A stretch of DNA of 64,000 nucleotides from Amaranthus tricolor (taxonomy: Eukaryota > Streptophyta > Magnoliopsida > Caryophyllales > Amaranthaceae), in assembly GCF_026212465.1 (NCBI RefSeq), contig NC_080062.1, positions 6,443,678 through 6,507,677 on the forward strand. Reading direction: 5' to 3'. Below the pieces are notes generated by a model. It was not told where the DNA came from. It did no database searches and saw only the letters and a list, made by a program, of their open reading frames with translations. This document shows, in pieces, positions 1 through 12,100 of this stretch. A program made the position numbers and the translations under genes. How positions within the stretch are numbered: the stretch's first letter is position 1; each line of letters starts with the position of its first letter.

Positions 1-869
1 GTTCAACATCAAGCTTCAATCGCGATTGAATATTCAAACACTTACACTATAAAAAATCTCTATATCAACTACCCAAAGTAGTTAAAAACCATTCGATATA
101 AACTTATACTAACTAATTTTTGACTCTTTTACAGTCAGAAGAAATACAGTCAGTATTTCAGAAATCATTTGGAATTTCTGCCTGACATAGTACAATAGGA
201 AAGTTACTCAAAAATTCCGACTAACACATTAGCCATAAAATATAAGGAAATTTCTAAATATATAAGAAAAATAGTCGGAAAGCATTTTTTCTAAATTTCA
301 TCCAAAATGACAAAAAAAGTTTGAAAAAATTTTCGATTATTTTTCTACCAATTTTCGGCTAATATGTTAGTCAAAAAAAAAAAACTTTCTTTATTTAAGA
401 ACGCTCTATCTACCAAACAAACTCATTTTCGAAACTCAAATATTTAGAACACTTATTTGAACTTCATGAACACTAATTGTGTACTCTCGTGTATTTTCGT
501 GCGTATATAGTGAAACACTAGATTTATGGTCGCTGCAAGGAACACGATAAACTAGATGTATTCAAAACAGATTTGATGCATTCATGTGTGACTTTTGAAT
601 GGAAATTCAATAAGTGTGTTAATGTGGGTGTATTAAGTTGAGTCTTGATGATTGTGGTTTATGATGATGATTAAAAGTATGAATTAATGAGGTAATGAAG
701 TGTGAGTTAATCATAAAAGTTATGGGACTTAATGAAGAAGTGCAAAGCTTTATCAAGATGCTCTACTATGCAAGTCGAGCAATGTTGTCAGAAGCTCTCT
801 GAAGTGCCGCTCGACCGAGCGAGCTCCAGGGTGGGTCGAGCGAGCAGACAGAATGCAACCAGAAACTTC
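1..869. other. non-coding, LTR-like upstream portion
   Basis: I see no gene here. From about 770 the sequence is rich in GCTCGACCGAGCGAGC-like palindromic motifs, typical of the U3 part of plant LTRs, and it runs directly into the inverted arm that starts near 870. The first 600 bases are AT-rich without recognisable structure. Confidence 0.4.
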
Positions 870-1340
870 CTGTAGCCCGCTCGACTGAGCAAGCCCCTGT
901 TTTGGTCGAGCGAAGTCTCTGATGCTCCTAGGATGCTGTTTTTGACTCTTCAAGTACTTAGGGATGTTTCATTATCATTTAATCATAGTTTTAATGTACA
1001 TAATGTCACTTAGTGTGATTTTTCCTATAAATAGAGAGCTCTCATACACTCAAAAAAAATATCATCAAACACCACCCCTAAGCCAAACACATAGCCTTTT
1101 GATTTTATCTCTTACTCAATTGTAATAATTCACTTGTAAGAGTGTTTTATACTCCTTTGATATAATATAAACAAAAAACTACACACGACGGAGGACATAG
1201 CCATCATTAGGTGAATCTCCTTAAATCTTTATGTCTCTTTGCAAGTCTTACATTATTAAACATTTGTTTAATTCATTGTTATCATTATCGTTCATCAAAG
1301 TTCTTAGCATCGTATCGATTTTGGCAATTATTTCAAGATG
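870..1340 (+). repeat. LTR-like inverted arm, left copy
   Basis: This segment matches the reverse complement of 1712-2165 over most of its length. It has retroviral-type LTR hallmarks: a TATA box (CCTATAAATAGAGAG near 1022) about 110 bp after a GCTCG-rich U3-like stretch, followed by a long transcribed-looking segment. No coding sequence is associated with it. Best reading: the remnant of one LTR of an element whose internal part is lost, facing its sister copy head to head. Confidence 0.6.
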
Positions 1341-1711
1341 AAATATCCAAGTTATGTATAAAGCAATATATACTACTACTCCTATTCTAACCAAATGTTT
1401 ATTTTCCTTATTTGACAATCTTTTATTTTTTATTTATGTTCTCATGGGATCTAATTATTCATATGTATTATTTCCCCGTAATTTTTCTCTTACCCAATTA
1501 TTTTATGTGGTTCTCTTTTTTAAAATTGATGCATTATCAAATAAAATATTTAATTAGAATAAAAGGGAATAAGATAAACAATATGCATGATTTTGATATT
1601 TTTAACTTTCATCATAAAGGAGTCTACATAATTCTTACTGGATTTTTGAATCTTTGATTCGGAGTAAAATCAAAGTGTAGAAAACTCGACTAAGAATAGG
1701 TAATGTGTATG
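1341..1711. other. spacer between inverted LTR-like arms
   Basis: About 370 bp of AT-rich sequence with no homology I recognise and only short ORFs. A transcript crossing it would join the two inverted arms as the loop of a long hairpin. Confidence 0.4.
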
Positions 1712-2165
1712 ACTCTAATTGCTAGGATCGAAACGATGCGAAGTACTTTGATGACCGATAACGATTTCAATGAATTAACAAATATTTGACGAAAATAAAA
1801 ATTGCAAAATAACACAATGATTTAAGGAGGTTCACCCAATAATAGCTATGTCCTCCGTGGTGTGTAGTTGCTTGTTTGTATTTTAATGGAGTAAAACACT
1901 CTTACAAATGAAGTATTACAATTGAGTAAGAGATAAAACAAAAGCTATGTGTTTGGCTTAGGGGTTGTGTTTAATATATTTGGATGAACAAATGAGCTCT
2001 CTATTCATAAGGGAGATCATACTAAGCAACATTAAATATATAAAAGCTATGAATAAATGATAATAAAACAGCCCCAAGCACTTGAAGAGTCAAAGAAAGC
2101 ATCCTAGGAGCATCAGAAGATTCGCTCGACCAAAACAGAGGCTCGCTCGGTTGAGCGATCTACAG
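1712..2165 (-). repeat. LTR-like inverted arm, right copy
   Basis: Reverse-complement counterpart of 870-1340. Matching landmarks are the AGGAGCATCAGA / GCTCGACCAAAACAG block, the GAGCTCTCTATTCATAA (TATA-side) block and the GGAGGACATAGC block. Similarity stops abruptly at 2165, exactly where the next repeat family begins, so the arm was probably truncated by that insertion. Confidence 0.6.
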
Positions 2166-2645
2166 ATAAAACAATTATGTGTATTTGTTTCTTTTAATTG
2201 AACTTTTGTTATATTTTGGAACATTGCTTAATTTGAAACTTTGTCAATTTATATAATTTCAAATATTATCGTTGTATTTGCACTTTAAAAGTTAGACGAC
2301 TTGATGAATATTTTATTTTAAGTACTTGAATGTTGTAAACTTCAAATACATGATTGCTCATTTAGTGGAAAATATTAGAAAAATCTTATTAGTTGAAAAT
2401 TTTTATATAATTTTATTCAATTAGACGTAAATTGCATAGTATATTTTTTAAAGTTATTTTAGACAAAAATAAGTTTGACTCAGATTCAAATTCTGGATTG
2501 TTAGATATAAGGGTCTGGGTCTAGATTCAAGTTTTCGAGCCTATACGAATCTGCATGTGATCAAAAAAAATAGAATCTACGTCTTCGAACCTAATTGGAT
2601 CTGACCTAAATCCAATCCATGCACATCGCTAATTATCAGAAGACT
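2166..2645 (+). repeat. interspersed repeat family R1, copy 1
   Basis: Resembles the reverse complement of 23290-23930: shared AATTTGAAACTTTGTCAATTT-like core, a TTAAGTACTTGAATGTTG-like block, and ends rich in GGGTCTGGGTCTAGATTC / ATCCAATCCATGCACATC. No ORF. Probably a non-autonomous transposon; no convincing terminal inverted repeat or target duplication was found. Confidence 0.5.
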
Positions 2646-3817
2646 TTGTACAGAATCCGACCTATGCCATTCCTAAACCTCACCACCCAAATTGTCAAAT
2701 GCCTCGTTCATCCAAGTTCATACAACAAAAATTAGCCTTCTCTTGCAAGATTGATATGAAAGAAGCATAAGTAACCACTAACCAATATGAACCAACCTAT
2801 CAAATAAGGTCCATTCCTGTGAGTCTGGTGACTGTTTTGGATCACTAAATACACAAAAAGGTTGGAAAAAGTGAACAAGGAAAAACCAAACTGAAAAGCT
2901 TAGATCTTTTTATCCAGTAATCATACTAGGATTATTATTTTCACTATTGAGGACCCGTGAGATAATTATAATTGGATTAATTAAAACTATTTAAAAAATA
3001 GCTTTCTGTATAAATGTGAATTTAAATTTTATTATTTTTAAAAATATTTTTTAATGAAAATTTTATATGCTAATTCTAAATTTTCGGCTTTTTCATGTGG
3101 TAGACAAACCTTTTTTTAAACCCACGTGGTGATCTTGATCTTTCGATTTTTCCACTTAGTAGGCGAAAGGAAAGTTTTTTTTTTTGTTAACTTTACACTA
3201 TTTTTATCCAACGTGATGACATTCTTTTCAAAAAAACAATTGAAAAAAATATCATGACCATCATAATTGACCATATATTTCGAAATTTAGTCGAAATAAA
3301 TACTTAATTCAACCAAAAACTTAATATTTTGCCTACCACATGGAAACGTTGGAAGGTAACCATGCGGATTCAAAAAAAAAAAACATTGGTAGAAAAGTAA
3401 AAACCTCAGGGTCAACATGTGAATTTTTTCCTTTTTTCAATGTTTGTATGAACCCGTTTCACGGTGAGACGGTCTTATACAAGACTTGCTGATTTACTTT
3501 TTAAGTGGTCAAGCCAAATTTTAGTAAGTACTCACCCCGGTTCATTGAATTTACAACATTTTCCATTTTAATCCATCCCATTTAATTTACATTATTTCCA
3601 TTTTTAAATAATGACCCAGTGCTTTTTTTTAAACTCATCCTCTTTAATTTTTTTAATTTCGTTTCCATAATTTATTTTGTTTGTTCATTTATTATTACCG
3701 TATCCTTAAAAACTACTTATTTCTGGTTGATGCAAATCAAGGTGGAGATAGGGGAGAGTAAAGATCTTATTGCATTCTCTATCAGGATTCAGGAAAGATT
3801 TAACTGTTGTGAGTGAA
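2646..3817. other. intergenic, upstream of LSF2
   Basis: AT-rich with no gene. A GAGACGGTCTTATACAAGAC motif near 3471 resembles the ends of MITE copies at about 41850 and 51713, so a fragment of that family is probably present. The bases just before 3818 should contain the LSF2 promoter and 5'UTR, but I cannot place a TATA box with confidence. Confidence 0.4.
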
Positions 3818-6800
3818 ATGGGAACTCTTGGAAACACCTTTTTATCATCCATTCCAACAATTTCTTCACTTGAAAATGGCATTAATAACAGTAAATTGAT
3901 CACCAATTTCACTACTATTTCAAATCGGAAAAGTGGGATTTGCTGCAAATTATCTAGTGATGGGTTTGAAGAAACTTCCTTGAGTAATTCCATATTCACA
4001 AAACCCAAGAAAAATAGGATGGAAGAGTACAATATTGCAATGAAGAAATTGATGAGGAACCCATATGAGTATCATCATGATCTTGGTGAGTGTTTCATTC
4101 AAACCCTTTTTTTTAGGGTTTTTCTTATCAGATTAAGTAGGTTTTTGTTGAATCTGATGAAATTTGATTTTAATGGGTAAATAATGGGGGAAAATCGGAT
4201 TTAAGAACATGGGGTTGATTTGTATTACCAATATCAAGCTGGGTGTTTGTTCAATTCAATGAAAGTTGATCTAAATTAGTGAAAAAAATGAATGAAAATC
4301 AGATCTAAAAACATGGGATTGATTAAATTTACCAATATTACGTTGGGTATTTGTTTAATTTGATAAAATTTGATCTTAATGAGTGAAAAAATGAATGGAA
4401 ATCAGATTTGATGCTTTTTAATCTGATTTATGAAGGAATGGAGTTGCTTTCTATTTTTGCATTGATTAGTGACTTTTTGAAGTGATGTTTAACTCATATG
4501 CAGTTGTAATTGTGGGATTATGTGTAATAATCATATTGGTATGTGGGTTAGAATATTTTGAGTGCCAATTCTTGAACTTTTTGCCCTGAAGTGTGGCTTT
4601 CTAAAGAACCGAAGATTTACACTTTTGGCTTTGAAATACAATGTGGACTAAATGAAGATAATTTATTAAATTGTTGCAATTGGATTGTTTCCCATCATGT
4701 ATTATTCTTTCTTTTTGGAATTAATGGTTACTCACACTCAGTATTACCTAATTCACTAATCCCCTCACCCTTGTGAATGGAGAATTGAATCTAGAAAGCC
4801 ATTTAGGGTTTGATTTGGGTGACTTGTAAGTTGATAGCATAGTGCAAAATATGATATCCTATATCGATCACGGCTGCTAGCAATCGCAAAACAGATTTTG
4901 CGTTCAATGCAGCCTAGATTTCGGTTGCGTTGAACTCAAAAACCTTTATGATATGGTCGAGATACGGTGATGTGACCTTGTCTTTGCACTATGATTGATA
5001 GTGATTATGTTGTCGTAATATGGCCTTCTATTTCCTCTTTTTTTCTTCTCCCTCCTTTGAATTATGTAAATTTTTGTTAGAGGTGTGTAGGGAAGAAAGC
5101 TACTTTATGATCATAATAGTTTTAATTGATCATGTTTCATGCTTATCAACTTGATGTAAAGAAATCATTTAGCTTTTAGGATGTAGTGGGATTGCTTGTG
5201 TTAATTAGCTCATTAATCTTTTATTATAAAGGCAAAGTTAAAGGTGAAGGACAAGGAATTAAAGGGGGTTAAAAGCTTAAAAAGACAAGTGGGGTTTGAG
5301 GAAGGGAAGAGAAGGTGAGCTTAGGATTTGTCTATAAGAGATTATCCATAGATGACCCAATAATACCCCATCAAATAAGGGAAAAAGTCATTTAGTTGTG
5401 AAAGCAAGTGACATAATGTTACCTTCCCAACTCTTTTACTAAAAGATAATTTATCCAATGGAATTCAACATTCTAGAGACTGTCAAATGAAATGCTTTCC
5501 AAGCAGAAGGCCCCAAGTTTAGAACAACTTGAATTAAATATTTACTTATGTCATGCATATGTGTTTGGGAAAAAGACTCTTTATAGGGAAGTGGTTGTTG
5601 TGATATGACTAAAATAGACAAAATCCCACTACCCTAATACCAATAAGTGGCTCCCATCCTAGCTCCCACCTAAGCCAGGTTTGGGGAACATATGTACTCG
5701 TTACGCTTGTAAAGACAAAAAGGTTATTTGAGATCCACCCTTGATGACAAATATCATTTGCAACTTCAAATAATTAGCTGTATACATGATGCAATGAGTC
5801 GGTTTATAGTTTATTCTAAAATAACTAAAAATATTTGGCTTCATCGAGAGTTTGAAACCCATTCCTGACTTTATGATTTGCTATTTTTATAATTGTAAAC
5901 CACCATATTTGAATGAAGTATAACTTCTTGTTGAGATGTCACACTATCTGGTCCCCTTATCTCTGAGATTGGTGCAACATCAGTTTGGTCTCTGTATTTG
6001 TTACCTTGATGACACATGATGTGGAATTTATGTTAACCGCAAGCGCACAGCGTATGTGTAACTGCTGGTCGAACACAAGGAAACTAGTTTGAATACTTTT
6101 GCGCTATTCTATTGTCACGCGATGAAAAGGTGAATAAAATGTAATTGATTTTATGACTAAAAGCTAATGAATGCAAATAAATTGATGTAAAATCCAATAA
6201 AGAGGAGTAGGGTATTGGGGATCACGCAGTTCTCATATGGATATCAAAATCATCTCATTTCTTTTACAAAATTAATGCATTACCATATGAAGAGATGCTA
6301 CTAGGTGGTAATAGAAAATTGTGAACAAAAATTTCTTTGATGATAAAACTTCCATTGCCATGTGAATGACATTGTATATTTCTTGAAAAGTTTTACTACA
6401 AATCTTTCTCATTACCACCATTTAGTACTAAATTCATCATGAACTGTGATTCAAATTTCTGATTTCCTGCAACTGACTATTACTTATTCAAAGAAGTATC
6501 TAAATAGTTTTGGGTGCAAAATGTTTGAATTGTGTTTAATTTAATTTCATACGAACTTTGGCTGTTTAGGAATGAACTGCACTTTGATACTTGATAACTT
6601 GATTGTCGGCTCACAGCCTCAAAAGCCAGAAGATATCGATCATCTAAAGTTGAATGAGAATGTGGCATATATCCTCAACTTGCAGCAGGACAAAGACATT
6701 GAGTATTGGGAAATCGACTTTGATTCCATATTGAAGCGTTGTGAAAAAATCGGGATATGTCACATGAGAAGGCCTGTAAGAACCTAACTATCCTCATCTT

Positions 6801-7438
6801 CTCGTTTATGTCTAGTGAAATGGCAGGATAGGTATTAGAGTATATAACATATCTTGGGGCCTCAACCATCAACTTAAGCTTTTGATAGGCGAAATGCTCA
6901 GATTTGTAATCTTCTTAACTTTGTACTTTTCATATACGATTAGGCTAAAGATTTTGATCCCGATTCTTTGAGAACCATGTTGCCTAGAGCTGTTTCGGCA
7001 TTGGAATGGGCTATTTCAAAGGAAAAAGGAAGGGTATATGTTCATTGTACTGCTGGACTTGGGAGAGCTCCTGCTGTTGCAATTGCTTATATGTTCTGGT
7101 TCTGTGGCATGGATGTAAGCGCTCGGCTAAAAATTGTTTGTCTTAGTAGCGTCATATAGCAATGGTGGTCGTTTTTGTTAGCTTGAAAACTTGTATTTTT
7201 AACTATTGTTTGGTTTGGAATGGTATTGGAGCAGCTGAATGAGGCATATGATAAACTTACTTCAAAAAGACCTTGTGGACCTAACAAAAGAGCAATACGT
7301 GGAGCTACGTATGATCTTGCGAAAAACGATCCCTGGAAGGAGCCATTCGAGAGTCTTCCGGAACATGCTTTTGAAAATGTAGCCGATTGGGAAAGGAAGC
7401 TGATTCAGGAACGTGTGCGTGCCCTTCGAAGAACATAG
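3818..7438 (+). CDS. LSF2: Phosphoglucan phosphatase LSF2, chloroplastic (4 exons)
   Basis: Exons 3818-4085, 6570-6775, 6944-7114 and 7235-7438 join in frame through GT-AG introns to 282 residues, the same length as Arabidopsis LSF2 as I recall it. LSF2 removes phosphate, mainly from the C3 position of glucosyl residues in starch granules, assisting starch breakdown in chloroplasts. Residues 1 to about 65 are Ser/Thr/Asn-rich and poorly conserved, fitting a transit peptide. The body has the dual-specificity phosphatase loop HCTAGLGRAP with nucleophile Cys193 and Arg199, plus the general acid Asp161 in the DFDP motif. The C-terminal part (KRPCGPN to ERVRALRRT) is the LSF2-type C-terminus; there is no carbohydrate-binding module, as expected for LSF2. 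Met at 3818 was chosen because upstream in-frame codons lack ATG. Intron 1 is 2.5 kb; intron 2 holds a TRIM LTR relic. No defect is visible. Confidence 0.96.
6829..6890 (+). mobile_element. TRIM solo-LTR relic in LSF2 intron 2
   Basis: ATTAGAGTATATAACATATC followed by TTGGGGCCTCAACCATCAAC and TTAAGCTTTTG matches the 72-bp LTR of the complete TRIM at 38079-38367. The 3' end is degenerate and no internal region or second LTR follows, so it is a solo or truncated LTR. It nearly fills the 168-bp intron. Confidence 0.7.
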
Positions 7439-7946
7439 CAATGTCAAACAGTATGATACCCTTCTTGTTTTGGAGTCTTGTTTAAGAGTTATTGCTTGGC
7501 AGTCGATTTTGTTACGGTTATGGAGTTATGGTAGTGATCATTGAACAAAGGGCCGGGGTTTAAAGGGCCTAATCCCGGCTAGCAGGGTTTGAAAGGGTCG
7601 GATGTACGAAAGTCTTTACTCTTTGTAATTACAAAGACATTTCCGATTGACTTAGTGGGAGAGAAGCACATAAAATTTAATAAGGCATTAGGATGATTCT
7701 GTAATAATCTTAAATCAGAAATGGACAAATCTATTATGGTGTGATTATCAAATGTAAATAAAAGTATTTGGTTGATATCTTGAATAGAGAGCTCTTATTA
7801 TAAATAGGAACATATATATTAGTTTATGTAGCCGTGCTTAATTTTTTGGGATTGAGGGTTGTGACATTGTTGTGGTATAGAGAAATGAAAATAAGTTGAG
7901 TAGAGTTCTAATCATGTTTAACTATAGAGATGAAAATACATGTCAC
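7439..7946. other. LSF2 3' flank
   Basis: No coding potential. The first few hundred bases are likely 3'UTR of LSF2; TGTAATAATC and AAATAAAAG-type polyadenylation-like strings occur around 7700-7760, but no site can be fixed. Confidence 0.35.
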
Positions 7947-8243
7947 GGCCCTTTTGGTTGTTGGTACTAAATAGTGGTAATGAAAATGATTTTTAGTGTA
8001 AATTTTCATGAAATATATCATATCATTCGTGTGGTAATGAAAAAGTTTTTTCATTCATAATTTTTCATTATCACCTAATACTACATCTTCAAATGGTAAT
8101 GTACAAGAATATGTTTTGTGAAGAAAATGAGATAATTAAAGTGCAACAAGTATGACTATCAATTTGTTAAGAAATTTTCACACCAAATTACATTAATTTT
8201 TCATTATCATTTTCACCATTTAACACCGACTACCAAACGGGCC
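7947..8243. mobile_element. MITE with GGCCC-type TIRs (hAT-like)
   Basis: About 297 bp ending in imperfect inverted repeats: GGCCCTTTTGGTTGTTGGT on the left and the reverse complement of GGCCCGTTTGGTAGTCGGT on the right, continuing into TGGTAATGAAAATGA-like subterminal sequence. No ORF. Flanks do not show a clear target-site duplication, so superfamily assignment rests on the end sequence only. Confidence 0.65.
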
Positions 8244-9155
8244 TTGAGTACTCCTACAGCTTTTATCATACTTTATATATAGCAAAAGGCAAAAGAACCC
8301 TTTTGTAATCATTCATGTTCTTGTAGATTTTGAATCTTTTGTTAGTGGGTATCAGGAATTGGCAGCTGGTGAGAAGTGTGCTGGAAAGATCAGTAATGCT
8401 GTTAAGTCATCGAAAGAATTCAGCGCGCGCTCCTCCTAAGGTTATAACGCGGAATAATCATAAAGATCTTGCATTTTTCAGGTGGTGGTGGTAAGGTGGT
8501 CCTCTACAGCCTTGGAGTATGGCATGGAAATATAAAAATAAAAGGGGAATAGTAATACTGTAATAGGATGGAGGAGGTGAGTGGTGACTAAGCCTTCCAT
8601 TCTGCTGTAATGTGAAATTATGTATAAGCTCGTCCTGGAAACATAACTTATGGTTTTTAAGCTTCAGAAAACTCGATTCTCAGAGGAATGTACGTTGATT
8701 GTGAAGTCCAAAAATAATCACTCAAAGATAATGTTATCGAGTGTTGCCTCTTTTGAAGGGTATTTACTCAATTGTAAACAATCTCTTTGATGTTGCATGG
8801 ATACGCTACATGTATCTGACGCCTTTGACCCGCCTAGGGATAGCCCATTATGGCTTTGGGGAATGAAAGTTGTGGAATGTCGTTCTAACTGAAGCAAGAT
8901 AATGCATTAGATTCTTTTGTTACAAAGAACCGTAATCCATAAGAAAACTCGCTATGGCACCAAACACAAGCTAAACTACCCGATGTAGCAAATCTATTTT
9001 TCGGATAGAAATTTGTTTGATTTTTGGATTGTACCTAAAAGAGAAATGTAATACAAGAGTTTCAATACAAAATTTCTATGATTGCAGTATACATTTAAAT
9101 TTTTAAACAACTACAATCTATGCGCCTATAGAAGATGAGCATATGTTATGAATGA
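8244..9155. other. convergent intergenic region
   Basis: Lies between the 3' ends of LSF2 and the transporter gene. No convincing ORF or RNA gene. It presumably contains the 3'UTRs of both genes. Confidence 0.35.
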
Positions 9156-12100
9156 TCACAGAGAAGTATCTGATGTTGTAGCATGAGATTGTAGCTTTAT
9201 AAGTTGTTCTCGTCGATGACCCAAGTGTAACGCTGTAAGTATCCACAACATGCACGCCTGTAGTCGTGTAAACAGAAACCGTAGATTCAGTCAGTACAGG
9301 AAAAAGAAGACAGGAAGAAACAATTAAAACAAATGGATATCTCGAGTCGATACAAAGAATAGTCAACCAGAAGCAGGAGAGGGCTGCCAGCTCCCACATC
9401 ACTTCAGATTAACAGAGCACTTTAACCTACAAGTTAAAAGAATACAAGGCTATGCACTATGCTCAACAGGTACACAACTAGTTAGACCTGGCAAAAGACA
9501 CATACCCTAAAACCAACTGATCTTGACAGGAATTGAACTCTATCACAATCTGAGTCCAAAATTCAATTAATTAATAATAATAAATGAATCGACAACAAAC
9601 TTGAGCCAGATAAATAATCAAACGTTTACATGAACTTCTTCATGCATCCAAATCACTCAACCATCCTTTTGATATTGCTAATAATAACAAAAGCAAGGAC
9701 TATCCATGTCATCAAAGTTCTGCTGAAATGCTGTTGGTCTTGTAGATGAAAGCGGTTCAATCCTCGGCCTTTATTCAGATTATAACATCAAATAAGTAGG
9801 GGAAAGGGTTCGGGAGTTATTGACGCTGGGTGAAAGAAGGAAACGAACAGAGGTGTTTCTCCGGAAGATTCACAGATTTTTCCTTAAGAGCAAGAAGTGA
9901 TTTCCACAGCTCAGGTCATAATAGCACATTATCAATTAAAAAGTATTCTTGTCGTAAATCTCTTAACCAAGAAAATTGAAACTTACAGGAAGAGCATAAA
10001 GTGATACGGCGGATGTCCTTCCCTTCAATGTTCCAAAAAGCAGCTTGAACATCCCTGCAGCGGTAGCATCTCCAAGTCTTTGAACAATTACGTCTATGCA
10101 CACCTAATTAGCATCAAAAACAAAAAGGTAGTCAACAGACACAGCAATAATCCATCACCAATCTAGATCTTGTTCCAGGTTGTAAAAATGTAGAACAAGG
10201 CCAAATGACAGAAAAAAAAAAGAAACAGAATTTAAAAGTAGAACCCAAGGGATGTAAATCACGTTACCCATACTAATTGTGAAAGCTTGATGAAGAATTT
10301 GATAGATACTATTAAGTTACATTCTAACATTATAGTCAGCATCAAGTTGGGTACAAAACTTTTTCACAATCTATATGTAAAAGTTATTATTTACCTTGGC
10401 TTTGTATTTCTCCTCCAGCGAAACAACAGTAAAAAGTAGTTCCCTTCCTGGCCTAGTCACAACATACATAACTACCTACAGAAGGCAATATATGAAGCAA
10501 CGGCTTATTTCATTTGTATCACTTCTGATTTCTGAATCAGGTTTCTAGATGCAGCTGAAAATAAAGAAAAATGTACAAAACGAACCTTCCTCAATGTTTC
10601 ACAAACAGCAATCACAACCCAAGTTGGCCAAACAGATACAGCGACCAAATTGAATAAACCAACTACTGGAGCACAGCATATAGCAAGAGTCACACCAGCA
10701 ACAGTAAGTATGCGCCCCTGTTTTAGTCAACACAAAATAGCGCAATGATTAACAAATTCAAAATACTATATCCTGATTCCTATCTATCAATAACATTTAG
10801 GGGTGTTTTGGCAATTGGTTGTTGGCTGTTGGCTTTTTTATTGGTTTGTTTGACTAGTTGAAAATGTTGGCTGTTTTTGTTGGCTTTTAAGCTAGTTGAA
10901 AAAACCAGCCGTTCATGGAGATGTTTGGTAAATTTAATTATTGGCTGTTTATTAGAGAGAAAGTGGGCCAATAAGCCTAAAGCCATTAAAAAAAGCTAAT
11001 TGGAGTAGCTTTTTTATTTTGTCTTAAAAGCCAGCTTTTCAACTGGCTTAAAAGCCATTTACCAAACACTTTTTTTGGCTCTTTGACCAATCAACAAACC
11101 AAAAGCCAACCAAAAAGCCAATGTAAAAGCTAGGTACCAAACACCCCCTTAATATTACTCCCGCTATCCCTCTCATTTTACAATACTTTAGTAGAAAGAG
11201 AAATCGGGTTAGAGAATGAGACAAAAACAAGTGCAGGATAGAAATGAGAGACTAAAATGAAGAAAGAGTATACGTTTATGGATGATATTAAAAAAGGAGT
11301 GTGACACAATTGTCAAAAAAGAAAATGACGCAAAATCAGTGGGACAAATAAAAATGAAAAGTGGTGCAAAATTAAAGGAACGGAGGGAGTAAAATCCTGC
11401 ATCTAGAAATAAGCATCTCACTTATCAAAGCCATAGAACCAAGTTCTCCATAGGCATAGGTTAAAGACTAGAGGTGGTCATGGGCCACGTCGAGGTAATT
11501 TCTTGATGGGTCGGGTCGATTCGGATCAAACAAAACTGACAACAGGTTGGGCCAGTTCATATTCTGGGCTGAAGTGAAAACAGTTGAAGTGTCAACAACG
11601 AAATCTTCAGCACAGGGAAGTGAAAATTAAACAAATTCTGGGCTGCTCTTTAAAAGCCTTTCCCGGCCCGTTATTTTGTAATAATAGACCGACCTTCTAA
11701 GACCCAGCCCAATTTAAAAAGGGTTGATCCCGTTATAAACGGGCCAGGTCACGGGATTTAAAAGGAGTCCTGCCTTGTTGAGCACCTCTAGTAAAGACTC
11801 CTACAAATAAGTTAATATAAATTAACGTTGATAAAAAAAAACCCTTGAAATTGTTACGCGTGATAAGAAAAAGAAAATTATGTTAGAGCCCCCAAAAATT
11901 CAATAGTGAAGACATCTACTTATAAGAAAAAATCATAATTTAGTAGATCCTAAACTAAAAAGTGAAATATCCTTTTGCAGAAAGGGAGAGGCAAATTTTG
12001 ATAATATTATAGAGTCCATTCCATTTTACATTTTGTCTTAGAGAAAGCAGGAGAATGATTCCATTCCAGTTCAACAGAGCACATAAAATGAAATATTCAG

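Noticed and set aside
9118..9402. 94-codon ORF (MWELAALSCFW...) as a separate gene or last transporter exon
   Set aside because: It overlaps the last transporter exon in another frame; the frame entered at 9257 continues the conserved LYALP-ACMLWILTA sequence and ends at a proper stop.
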